Positions 26,816-35,663 of a stretch of DNA of 64,000 nucleotides are shown piece after piece. The notes under the pieces are model-generated. The model was given only the letters and a program-made list of their open reading frames with translations. It was not told where the DNA came from and ran no database searches. The stretch spans positions 1-64,000 of IMG/VR virus record IMGVR_UViG_3300027749_000102; one strand, given 5' to 3'. This DNA is from a virus. Made by a program: the position numbers and the translations under genes. Position 1 is the first letter of the stretch; each line of letters starts with the position of its first letter.

Positions 26816-26844
26816 AGTATAATTGATAATAGGCCGTATGTCAA
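26816..26844 (-). promoter_or_regulatory. Sigma70-type promoter for gp32
   Basis: In gene sense, TTGACA (26839-26844), a 17-base spacer, and TATACT (26816-26821), ending 24 bp before the gp32 ATG. The -35 is embedded in TTTGACA, so it also offers the TTTG used by Bacteroidota primary sigma factors. It begins directly after the terminator of the upstream gene. Confidence 0.65.
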
Positions 26845-26849
26845 ATAAA

Positions 26850-26873
26850 AAAGGTCATCTTCCGATGACCTTT
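26850..26873 (-). terminator. Intrinsic terminator after the Pro/Ala-rich gene
   Basis: Ten-base perfect stem AAAGGTCATC/GATGACCTTT with loop TTCC; in minus sense the stem runs into TTTTTTATTT. It lies 17 bp after the stop at 26890 and just upstream of the gp32 promoter. Confidence 0.85.
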
Positions 26874-26889
26874 ACTATTTTATTTTTTG

Positions 26890-27564
26890 TTACATTAAAT
26901 CGTCTTCCGTTGGCTGGAAAGATTTTTTAATATCATTTTGATTAATATCTGAAACTTGATCTGAAGTTAAAACATAATCATGTTTTCCCGTTTTTTCCAT
27001 CTCATCTTGCTTATCAGTAAAAAAATCTGATAACTTTTGATTGAACGGATATGAATCATAAGTTCTTAACTCTAATTTTTCTTGTGGAGTTTTCTCTCTG
27101 TATTTCTCAATCTTAGCCTCAAGAGTATTAAGTTTAGACATAATTTGATCCATCTCACCTAATCTTGACTCTAACTTATTTAATTGACCAAATAGATTTT
27201 CAAAATATTCATCTTGTTTTGTTCCAATATTTTTTTGAGAATCAACTAATTCTGTAATATCTAATTCTCCTGAATCATCACCTGACTCATCACCCTCATC
27301 TTTTTTTTCTTCAGACTCACCATCATCATCAATCTTTTCAACATCAGGGTCATTTGCAACATCAATAGGTTGAGGTGCCGTTGGCGCCGCTGGCGCTCCT
27401 GGTGCTGCCGGTGGAGCTGTTGCCGCATCGGGTGGAGGTGGTGCTATCGCACCTAAACCAGCTGTTGGATCCTCAGGTGGTGGTGGGGCATCTTGCTCCA
27501 TAATATATTTGTTGATATTTTTATATCTCTGTATTTCGCTAATAATTTTTCTATCTAAGCTCAT
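26890..27564 (-). CDS. Pro/Ala-rich, acidic coiled-coil protein
   Basis: 224 residues. The N-terminal helix (SLDRKIISEIQRYKNINKYIMEQ) is followed by a Pro/Ala linker (about 25-67), a strongly acidic segment (about 68-105) and a predicted coiled coil (about 115-160, QLNKLESRLGEMDQIMSKLNTLEAKIEKY). No family is recognised. It lies at the distal end of the hub gene unit, 4 bp after a 74-residue gene, and is followed by a strong terminator. Composition resembles scaffold, core or tail-associated proteins; that is inference. Confidence 0.6.
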   Translation of the reverse strand: MSLDRKIISEIQRYKNINKYIMEQDAPPPPEDPTAGLGAIAPPPPDAATAPPAAPGAPAAPTAPQPIDVANDPDVEKIDDDGESEEKKDEGDESGDDSGELDITELVDSQKNIGTKQDEYFENLFGQLNKLESRLGEMDQIMSKLNTLEAKIEKYREKTPQEKLELRTYDSYPFNQKLSDFFTDKQDEMEKTGKHDYVLTSDQVSDINQNDIKKSFQPTEDDLM

Positions 27565-27568
27565 ATTT

Positions 27569-27793
27569 TTATCCGTTTAAAAGTTGTTTTATTCCTTTTG
27601 ATGTTTCAACTCTAACTTTTCTGTTAGCTGTTGTTTGATGTCCCGCTCTTTCAATTAGTCCATCTCTTTCTCTTACTGTATAACAATCGCCAGTATCCAA
27701 ATCACAAACTTGTTTACTTCCGTCACCGTTATCTTCCTCAGAATATCTTACAGATTTTCCAAGATAATTGTTTAATGCTGATTTTATGTCCAT
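27569..27793 (-). CDS. Small hypothetical protein between hub and coiled-coil genes
   Basis: 74 residues, charged, with two Cys (QVCDLDTGDCYTVRERDG) in a tight beta-turn arrangement reminiscent of a small SH3-like or zinc-less knuckle. No family is recognised. A TATTTAT motif sits 15 bp upstream, making it the probable first gene of a two-gene late unit with the coiled-coil protein. Confidence 0.55.
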   Translation of the reverse strand: MDIKSALNNYLGKSVRYSEEDNGDGSKQVCDLDTGDCYTVRERDGLIERAGHQTTANRKVRVETSKGIKQLLNG

Positions 27794-27808
27794 AAAAATC
27801 TTTTTATA

Positions 27809-27815
27809 TAAATAT
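27809..27815 (-). promoter_or_regulatory. Candidate late-promoter motif (GTATATTTATAT)
   Basis: TATTTAT core 15 bp upstream of the 74-residue gene, in the 39-bp gap before the hub gene stop. Confidence 0.4.
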
Positions 27816-27832
27816 ACGAATACATACTTAAA

Positions 27833-30800
27833 TTAACTCTTTAACATTGTGAACTGGTATGTTGAATTTAATTGTTGTTTATTTTGGTTATCAGGTACTG
27901 TAATTAAAGATATATTCCCATCTATCTTCTTTGTTTTTTTCAACTGTTCAGATGTAATACCGCTATTACTGATTATTGTATCAATATCTGAAGAATTAAT
28001 ATAAAAAGACTGAAAGTCTGCTGAAACATATCCAATACCAACTGAACTAATTTCTTTTATTATTTCATCTTTAGGTGTATTATTACCAGTATTTATAATA
28101 CCGATAAATTGAAGTTTAATTATTACTTTTTCATTTATTTTCCAAACGCCAGATTTAGGATTAACCGTTATTGTCATATTTTCAAATGATCCATATCCAT
28201 TAAGATATGTATTTGTAACTATTTTATCTAATAATACCTTTGGTCCTATTGGATTTCTTGTAGAACTTTCAACTTTGGAAACTTCTGTTAGTGTTTTTGT
28301 ACTTACGTTCTTTGTATCTATTGGGTTCGCAGAAGCATTTGTATTTGTTGTTGCCGGATTATAAATAAACTTATCAGTACTTGTTGCATCACCATTTTGA
28401 CTCTTAATCAAAATTACATCAGTTCCTGGTACTGGAGTTTGAGGCACTGTTACTGTAAGTTGAGTTCCATCTGCAGATTTAATAATACCACTAATGACTT
28501 CTTTTCCACTAATTGTAATTGAAGTTGTTGATTCAAGGTATTTTCCTTTGATAGTTAAAATAGTATTATATCCTCCAAATGTTGGTGTAAATGAATTAAT
28601 TATTGGTGTGAAACAAATAACGGTTCCTTTTGTTACATATGAGTATGATACAATGTTAGAATCATTATGACCACCTGTTGTACAATTTTGAATTAATTTA
28701 AAATACCAAGTTTTTGTTGCATCTTTAGTATCAATTTGTCTACCTGTACTACATCCACCAGTATCATAAACCCAATTAACTTTGTCTCTAGAATACGCCA
28801 AAATTAATGAAAGACAATTTGTTGGTGTTGCATAATTGTAAGTAAATAAAGAACCTGAAACTAAAGTAACTCCACTAAGTACTGGTACAGTACATGTTGA
28901 AGTTATAGTTGTTGTAGAAACAGCAGGAACACCATTAAGATAAACTCCATCTAATCCAGGTAATCCTAAAGTACGTGCAGAATCAATTGCCACTTTAAAA
29001 TTTGCAAGTAGTTTTTCAAACTCAGTATCTTTATTTTTTTCATAATATTCAGGAGTTAAATTTGTTATTGGCCAATAACACACATAATATTTTGGTAATC
29101 CAAGTTCTTGTATTCTTGATACATTTGATGATAATTTAGATATCATGAAATCAATAAACTTATCAATAGTTGCAAAGTTTGCAATAGGTAATATGTTTGT
29201 AGTACTTTTTGCTGTTGATTCTCCAGCTTGGACATCTAAACATGAATACGTTTTATTAAAATAGATATTATTACTACCATAGTCTAAATCTAAAGTAACC
29301 GCTGCAAAATTATTATTATATCCCGCAAATAAAGGTTTATTTTTATCCCCTTGAAAACTTCTAACATAACAAATTGTATAAATAATTGTTTGAAGAACTC
29401 CATTTGATGTTTTTTTAATTATTGCGTTCTTAAATAGTTCTGGTGAAAGTGATGTTAAAGTTGTTCCTTTAGAAATCCACCCTTGAGTATCATAAATTGG
29501 ATTAAGTTTTAACTTACAAGCGTTTTCCGCTTGTTTAGTACCTTTTGCATCTTGGACTATTTTTGCAGCTTTTGTTATCTCTGTGGTTGCATTAATTGCC
29601 GGTGTTTCATCTTTCTTATTAAGAACCGCTTGTTCAATTTTAGTTAATAAATTTTTATTAAGACTTTGTAAAAAACTATCAATTTTAGGTAAATCAAATA
29701 TACCTTGTCTTACACCTGTAATTGTTGTTTCAAAATTACCTGCACTAATATTATGTGAAATATCGGTAATCATATATGGACCATTAAACATTGGTACATG
29801 TTGTAAATTGAAATACATTGTTGGTTGTAGTAAAGCATTTCCAAGACATTGTATAGTACAAGTATAACTTCTATTTTTATATAAATTGTAAAGACTTACA
29901 TTTTGAGTTGATACATTTCTACCATTTGCTTGTTTAATCATATTTAATTGTGCTTCAATTGATTCTGAAGTCGCATTACCAGAATCTTGTGATACACTGA
30001 ATGAATAGAATACATTTTGATTTCTAATACCAATATCAACATTAAAACCAACACATCTATTTGATAGTGAATAATCTTTTTTGTTTGCTTGGTCTTCAAT
30101 TAACGGATTTTCAGAAGCTCGTCTCATTTCAAAACTATCATCTCTAAATCTGAAATTTCCTTTAGGTAAAGCCAAATACTCCGAAGGTTTCCCCGCATAA
30201 AAACAAATCATTTTTGGTCCTGAATTTCTATAATCAACATTTAAAAATGTTCCCCACATACTATTGGCAAATTCAAGTGAACCTTCTGATTTTTGTGTTG
30301 CGATACCTGACACATCTTGAACATTATAAAAATTAACATAAGCTGGAAGTGACATGACATTAAAGTTATTCTTAATAAGAATTCCACTTATTAAGGTGAA
30401 TACACTCATTCGTTCATTATATGCATTTTCACTAAGAACATTTTGTAAATCAAATATATCTATGATAACTGTATCTCCAATATTTCTTGACGCTCTATCT
30501 AAGAACATCATATCCTCAAATAGTGTTTTGGTTTTATAATCTCCCCCGGCTATCCATTTGTCATTAAGGGCTTTAAAGACTTCATAGTTTTCTACTTTAG
30601 ATTGTTGTCCATCTATTACCGATTGGATTGTTCTTTCAGGTAATTGTGATTGTTTTGGAAGGCTAGCTCTTAAAGCCTCCATAGTTTTATTTAAAATAAT
30701 GTTTTGTAAGTTTGTACCATCTGAAATAAAAGTATTTATCTGTGATTTAAAATTTGTGGTAGTTATGGATGGGTTCAATAATTTTCTTGTTGCATAAATC

Positions 30801-33800
30801 TTAATTAATTGATTATATAACGTAATATTTTGAACAGAGAATTCAATATTATTGTCAACAAAGAAATCTGTTATATATGAACCTTGGTCAGTGTATGTTA
30901 AATTAAGTATGGTTGAAAATCCGACTTCTGTTTGTAATGCAACCCATTCTTGTGGGTAGTTTGCCTTACTTTGAGACAAACTTGTTTTACCTTTTAATGT
31001 CGGTAAACTTCCTTGTACATACGGATTAGATTTAATAGGATCAATTGCTGTTCCTACAAATGAACCGAATATTCTTCTATTATAATTTCCAGGATTACCA
31101 TTTCTTAAAACAACATCATATTCCATAAAGTTTTTTACATTAGAAGAAAAAACTTGTAATTGACTATCAATCGTATCTAAAAAATATTGATTGGTATCTT
31201 TACCTGTCATTGCGGGAACTGTCATTGCAATCCTCATAAAAGATTGAAAATTCTTAAAATTTGCATTAATATCTAAAGGACTCTCTCCTATTCCAACAAC
31301 ATCTTTTGATGCATTTAATGTATTAATTGGTTTACAAAAGTTTAAAAATTCTTTTTCAAATTGATTCAATACAGATTTATCAAATACTGAAAATATTTCT
31401 TCAATTTTAGAATAAGTATCTCCCGATAAAAAACTAACCGGTGATTGATTTGAAGATAATGGGTTAATATAATTTAAATAAGAATCTGGTTTTGGTTTTA
31501 CTCTCGTATTCGTATCAAAATATCCGTAATTAGGTGTTGACCATAGTAATCTAACACTACCATTATACATTGATTGATTATAAGTTAAATCAACTATTGT
31601 ACCTCCTGTTGTATTAATACATTGTGAGTTTGTTTGATTAATAGTATTACCAAATGATGGCATTACATAGTATTCAGTTCCTTTAGTATTATCTGATGGA
31701 ACACATACCGATTGATTATTATTTGATGTATCCATTAAATGGGGTATTACCACACTATAGGGATCAACTGTTATATTTTTATTTTTTTGTTTTGCATTAA
31801 TTCTTCCTTTTGCCAACGAAGTTATCTTCATTCCATTAACAATACTAGCCTGAATTTCATCATTACTATATGTTTGATAAAGATCATATCCATTATAAAA
31901 TACATTGAAGTCATTTATAACTTTTGGATAAAACCCATTTTGTATTGTAACTTTATCGGTTGTTTCACTCTGTAAAATAATATTTGTTGTTCCTATAAAA
32001 CCATCAATACGAGTATCATAACTATATTTGTGATTAATATTATTTGTTATAGGGTCATAATTTGTAACATAATCAAAATCTTTCCAACAATCATCTAATA
32101 TATCAACATTAGTTTCAATATATTTTTTATACCTATACCAAATAGATCCCATTTTAAGAACCCACGCATATGGTACTTTATGAATCGCTCCAAACTTTTT
32201 AAATACCGATGCAACATAATCCAAATCAGTTGTAACACCATTTGAATATGTTTTATACCTCTCTCTTAAAGTATCTAATGGTAATGAGTTAATAAACAAG
32301 TATGCTGCTTGTACATACGGATATGGATCTGAAGTTCTTGACGTATAAACACCATTTTGAATTGCATTAATAAAATATGGTGTATTCAACATTGATGTTG
32401 TTGTTTGTGTAGGAAAAAGTGTAACTGGTGATGGAAAATAACAATATCCTTCTGTTGGTACAAATTCTTGTGGTTTTCTTGCAGTATAGAATACATTTAA
32501 ATCATCATTAGTTACTGTAGTATATGGATTACTTACTTTTAAGTACGAAAAATTTGTAACAGGTCTATTGGTAAGATAATCTGTAAGTGTATCAAAATTG
32601 GCAATTACATTATTTTGAGAAAATATCTTATATGTTTTACTAGTATTATATACAAGTTCACCTGTATTTTTTAATGAACTATCCATATTTGTTGCACACC
32701 ATTTCGGATCAGTAAACGGATAAGTATCCAATAACATTGGCGTATTATATGGCGTCTTTATTATTTCCTGTAAAGCTTTTGAGTCTTGCGCAGATACCGG
32801 AATTTTACCAGTATCATTTAATTTTAATATCGAAAAAGGAGAATCTGTTAATGCTTTAATATATGGTGTAACATAAAAATCTCTAATAAAATCTTGATAT
32901 GATCTGCCAGTTCCTTGATTTGAAATTGTTTGAAGTGTACTTACATAGTTATTAGAATTCAAATCAAAATTTTTTAATTTAACAGTTAAAAATGGTGAAC
33001 TAACACCTAAACTATCTTTAAGATTTTGTGTTTCAACTTTCATAGAATAATCTGAAAAACCTCCAGTTCCATTATTATTACCACCTAATCTAACATATCC
33101 TGAATAAAAAGATGTCAAATATTGTCTTTCCCAAATTTCATAAAAGAATTTAATTTCTTCTTTATTAACATACGCAATACCTACATTTGGATATTCAATA
33201 GCATTAACATTTGTTATCAATGTTTTTGATTCAGCATCCAATGATGGCTGACTTAAAGATGCCTGAAACTTTACAGTTAACCCTTTCATATATTCCTCAA
33301 CAAATTCAACCTCAGGCCATTTATCATATAGATAACCTTTAGTAAGGTTAACAACTGATGGGTCTGCAATATATTTTAATTGAAACCTTCCTTGTTTATC
33401 TTCAGGAGTCTCAACAAAAAACTGTGGCCAAGGATATACAGGTATTTGTGATGTAGATAATCCTTGATTAGATTGTTGAGCTTTCACAGAAATTGGAACT
33501 TTATCTCTTGTATCTGAACCAGGAGCCGATGATGGATTGTCTAATATAGCATTTTTTCTAATAGGATCATATTTAACATTCCAAGCGTTTGTATGAACAT
33601 CATCAAGAAGTCTTATAAACGCCTCTGTTGATGCCATAATAACAGCAATAATATTTCTTACTGTTGGTTTAAAACCTAAACCAGTTGCCCTATCTTCAAT
33701 TTTTCTAGCCAAATCTGCAGATAAAATACCTTCAACTTCAGAAAGTTTTGCATTAGTCTGAGTTTCCATATTAGCAACATTTTTATCAAATTTTTTGTCA

Positions 33801-35350
33801 CCTTCAAATATTAAAAATTTGGGAAATACAACTGTTTTTGGTATAGCAACACCAAGAACTGTTATAACTTCAACACTAGGTGCTGATTGTTTCTTTACAT
33901 TAGTTTTTATAGTTGAGATTTGTTCAGTTGTTGGTAATACCGTACCTGTTTGATATCTAACAGTCTCTACCCAATTTATATCGGAATCATTAACAAGTTT
34001 AAAAAAGTCATCATATTTTATTGGATTTTCAATTGGAGATGATCCAGATTTTCCTAAAGTTTTATTTTCTGCTAACTCTAAATTATATTTGGCAACCAAA
34101 TCTGATAATTTAGATAGAGCATCTTGTTTTGCCGTTTCATCTAAATTCTCTTTAAACGTATACACTAATTGTCCATCATTAAGTATTATAGGTTTAATAT
34201 TACAATATGTATTAAACCAAGATGTATTAGAACCTCTAACATTTGCAAAATAATCAGCCAATTTTTGTTTATAAGTTCTAATATTTGTTAATGGTTCAAC
34301 ATTAGATTTTTTATATGAATTAACAATTGCTTGTTCAAAGTTTTGAAGTTTATTCATTAATTGATGGACAGTTAATTCTGGAAAATCAGGAGCGACTAAA
34401 CCTTTGGCTTTATATTCACTATAAATTTCAACTACTTTTTGATACCCTCTTTCAGATATAATTTCGGTTGTAACATTATTTGTACTATTTGTTCCTTGCC
34501 CTGTTTTACCTGCTAACGCAACTCCTTTTGTGTTACTAGTTGTTTGTGATTCTGTTGGTGATTGTGTTATTTGAAATGTTTGAGCATACATGTGTGGTGC
34601 TGCAAGAAGATGTCCAAAAGAAATTTCATTTAATATATTAAATTTATATCCTTTAAAGTCTAAAGTTACTTGATAATTACCACTAACCGAATTAAATCTA
34701 GCGGCAAATTTTTCTAAATTTAATTGGTACCTAATTGCTTGTCCGTAATAACCTTTTAAGGTTAAATAAAATGGACAATATGGTAAATTAAAAAATGCAG
34801 CATACGGAGAATTATTACCAAGTTCAAATAATGCTTTACCTTGAATATCTTCAAGTTCAATAGTCACACTTGGGATAAATGAAGTACTAGTTTTAATGCT
34901 AATATTTGTTATTCCAAGTAACCCTGTATCAATAATATTTGTCTCATCTGCAACAGTATTTATCACATAGGGTTTTTCACCAAATCCAGGATTAATCGGT
35001 ACTTGTTTTGGTTGGTTAATTCCCTGATATTTGGTGGAATTTTTTCCAGTTAATTCATCATAATAACCAGCGCCCAAATAACTATTTTTTGTTGGTTTTA
35101 AAAAATTAATCTTGGCAACTGATATAGTTCTAATTCTATCTTCAGGACTACCTCCTACAGATAATTTTGTTCTTGGTATTACTTCAGCTTCAAGATTAAC
35201 ATACATTACCAAATTCTCATGGTCAATAATTCTTTCTCTGATTTTACCAAATGAATCTATTGTCTTATTAGGATCAACCACAATAAGATTGTTATAATCA
35301 AAATCAACCAATATATTTCCGCTGTTATCAGCTTGTAAGTTACCTGCCAT
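27833..35350 (-). CDS. Giant baseplate hub protein with C-terminal TIG/Ig-like domains
   Basis: 2505 residues. The N-terminal region (around 125-250: FIPSVTIELEDIQGKALFELG, PYCPFYLTLKGYYGQ, YQVTLDFKGYKFNIL) and the segment about 1780-1890 (SYTCTIQCLGNALLQPTMYFNL, VPMFNGPYMITDISHNI, TGVRQGIFDLP) look like the split tube-like domains of phage hub proteins (gp27/gpD type). Residues about 2150-2330 contain an Ig/fn3-like unit and a TIG/IPT domain (PIINSFTPTFGGYNTILTIKG). No lysozyme motif is evident. It is about five times the size of T4 gp27, apparently through large insertions. It overlaps the gp53-like gene by 11 bp. Confidence 0.75.
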   Translation of the reverse strand: MAGNLQADNSGNILVDFDYNNLIVVDPNKTIDSFGKIRERIIDHENLVMYVNLEAEVIPRTKLSVGGSPEDRIRTISVAKINFLKPTKNSYLGAGYYDELTGKNSTKYQGINQPKQVPINPGFGEKPYVINTVADETNIIDTGLLGITNISIKTSTSFIPSVTIELEDIQGKALFELGNNSPYAAFFNLPYCPFYLTLKGYYGQAIRYQLNLEKFAARFNSVSGNYQVTLDFKGYKFNILNEISFGHLLAAPHMYAQTFQITQSPTESQTTSNTKGVALAGKTGQGTNSTNNVTTEIISERGYQKVVEIYSEYKAKGLVAPDFPELTVHQLMNKLQNFEQAIVNSYKKSNVEPLTNIRTYKQKLADYFANVRGSNTSWFNTYCNIKPIILNDGQLVYTFKENLDETAKQDALSKLSDLVAKYNLELAENKTLGKSGSSPIENPIKYDDFFKLVNDSDINWVETVRYQTGTVLPTTEQISTIKTNVKKQSAPSVEVITVLGVAIPKTVVFPKFLIFEGDKKFDKNVANMETQTNAKLSEVEGILSADLARKIEDRATGLGFKPTVRNIIAVIMASTEAFIRLLDDVHTNAWNVKYDPIRKNAILDNPSSAPGSDTRDKVPISVKAQQSNQGLSTSQIPVYPWPQFFVETPEDKQGRFQLKYIADPSVVNLTKGYLYDKWPEVEFVEEYMKGLTVKFQASLSQPSLDAESKTLITNVNAIEYPNVGIAYVNKEEIKFFYEIWERQYLTSFYSGYVRLGGNNNGTGGFSDYSMKVETQNLKDSLGVSSPFLTVKLKNFDLNSNNYVSTLQTISNQGTGRSYQDFIRDFYVTPYIKALTDSPFSILKLNDTGKIPVSAQDSKALQEIIKTPYNTPMLLDTYPFTDPKWCATNMDSSLKNTGELVYNTSKTYKIFSQNNVIANFDTLTDYLTNRPVTNFSYLKVSNPYTTVTNDDLNVFYTARKPQEFVPTEGYCYFPSPVTLFPTQTTTSMLNTPYFINAIQNGVYTSRTSDPYPYVQAAYLFINSLPLDTLRERYKTYSNGVTTDLDYVASVFKKFGAIHKVPYAWVLKMGSIWYRYKKYIETNVDILDDCWKDFDYVTNYDPITNNINHKYSYDTRIDGFIGTTNIILQSETTDKVTIQNGFYPKVINDFNVFYNGYDLYQTYSNDEIQASIVNGMKITSLAKGRINAKQKNKNITVDPYSVVIPHLMDTSNNNQSVCVPSDNTKGTEYYVMPSFGNTINQTNSQCINTTGGTIVDLTYNQSMYNGSVRLLWSTPNYGYFDTNTRVKPKPDSYLNYINPLSSNQSPVSFLSGDTYSKIEEIFSVFDKSVLNQFEKEFLNFCKPINTLNASKDVVGIGESPLDINANFKNFQSFMRIAMTVPAMTGKDTNQYFLDTIDSQLQVFSSNVKNFMEYDVVLRNGNPGNYNRRIFGSFVGTAIDPIKSNPYVQGSLPTLKGKTSLSQSKANYPQEWVALQTEVGFSTILNLTYTDQGSYITDFFVDNNIEFSVQNITLYNQLIKIYATRKLLNPSITTTNFKSQINTFISDGTNLQNIILNKTMEALRASLPKQSQLPERTIQSVIDGQQSKVENYEVFKALNDKWIAGGDYKTKTLFEDMMFLDRASRNIGDTVIIDIFDLQNVLSENAYNERMSVFTLISGILIKNNFNVMSLPAYVNFYNVQDVSGIATQKSEGSLEFANSMWGTFLNVDYRNSGPKMICFYAGKPSEYLALPKGNFRFRDDSFEMRRASENPLIEDQANKKDYSLSNRCVGFNVDIGIRNQNVFYSFSVSQDSGNATSESIEAQLNMIKQANGRNVSTQNVSLYNLYKNRSYTCTIQCLGNALLQPTMYFNLQHVPMFNGPYMITDISHNISAGNFETTITGVRQGIFDLPKIDSFLQSLNKNLLTKIEQAVLNKKDETPAINATTEITKAAKIVQDAKGTKQAENACKLKLNPIYDTQGWISKGTTLTSLSPELFKNAIIKKTSNGVLQTIIYTICYVRSFQGDKNKPLFAGYNNNFAAVTLDLDYGSNNIYFNKTYSCLDVQAGESTAKSTTNILPIANFATIDKFIDFMISKLSSNVSRIQELGLPKYYVCYWPITNLTPEYYEKNKDTEFEKLLANFKVAIDSARTLGLPGLDGVYLNGVPAVSTTTITSTCTVPVLSGVTLVSGSLFTYNYATPTNCLSLILAYSRDKVNWVYDTGGCSTGRQIDTKDATKTWYFKLIQNCTTGGHNDSNIVSYSYVTKGTVICFTPIINSFTPTFGGYNTILTIKGKYLESTTSITISGKEVISGIIKSADGTQLTVTVPQTPVPGTDVILIKSQNGDATSTDKFIYNPATTNTNASANPIDTKNVSTKTLTEVSKVESSTRNPIGPKVLLDKIVTNTYLNGYGSFENMTITVNPKSGVWKINEKVIIKLQFIGIINTGNNTPKDEIIKEISSVGIGYVSADFQSFYINSSDIDTIISNSGITSEQLKKTKKIDGNISLITVPDNQNKQQLNSTYQFTMLKS

Positions 35351-35663
35351 AATAATAAAAATGATTTTCTAATGCCGCTTTATAGTCTTGTAATGAAGAT
35401 ATTAATGGGAAAGGTATTATTAAAACAGCACCATCATAAATATTATTTTCTAGTCCACCAAATTGTGGATTGGCTTGTAATATTAACCAACTAAAGTAAG
35501 GAGAACTATAAAATTCTTGAGATACTTTATCTAATCTACTTTGAGCAACTTTATAAATATAAGTTTGGTCAGTAGGTTTTGGATATAAATAAACAAAAGG
35601 CACAACAGTTTGCTCACCATTAATAATAAACTCATCATAACGATTATAATATTGATACGCCAT
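35340..35663 (-). CDS. 53: Baseplate wedge gp53-like / LysM-like protein
   Basis: 107 residues (T4 gp53 is 196, so this is a short form). The core YKVAQSRLDKVSQEFYSSPYFSWLI, LQANPQFGG and DGAVLIIPFPL has the LysM-like arrangement seen in gp53-type baseplate proteins and in the short LysM proteins near tail hubs of many contractile phages. It probably attaches at the hub-wedge or tube-hub junction. Start and stop overlap both neighbours (1 and 11 bp), indicating translational coupling with the two giant baseplate proteins. Confidence 0.7.
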   Translation of the reverse strand: MAYQYYNRYDEFIINGEQTVVPFVYLYPKPTDQTYIYKVAQSRLDKVSQEFYSSPYFSWLILQANPQFGGLENNIYDGAVLIIPFPLISSLQDYKAALENHFYYYGR

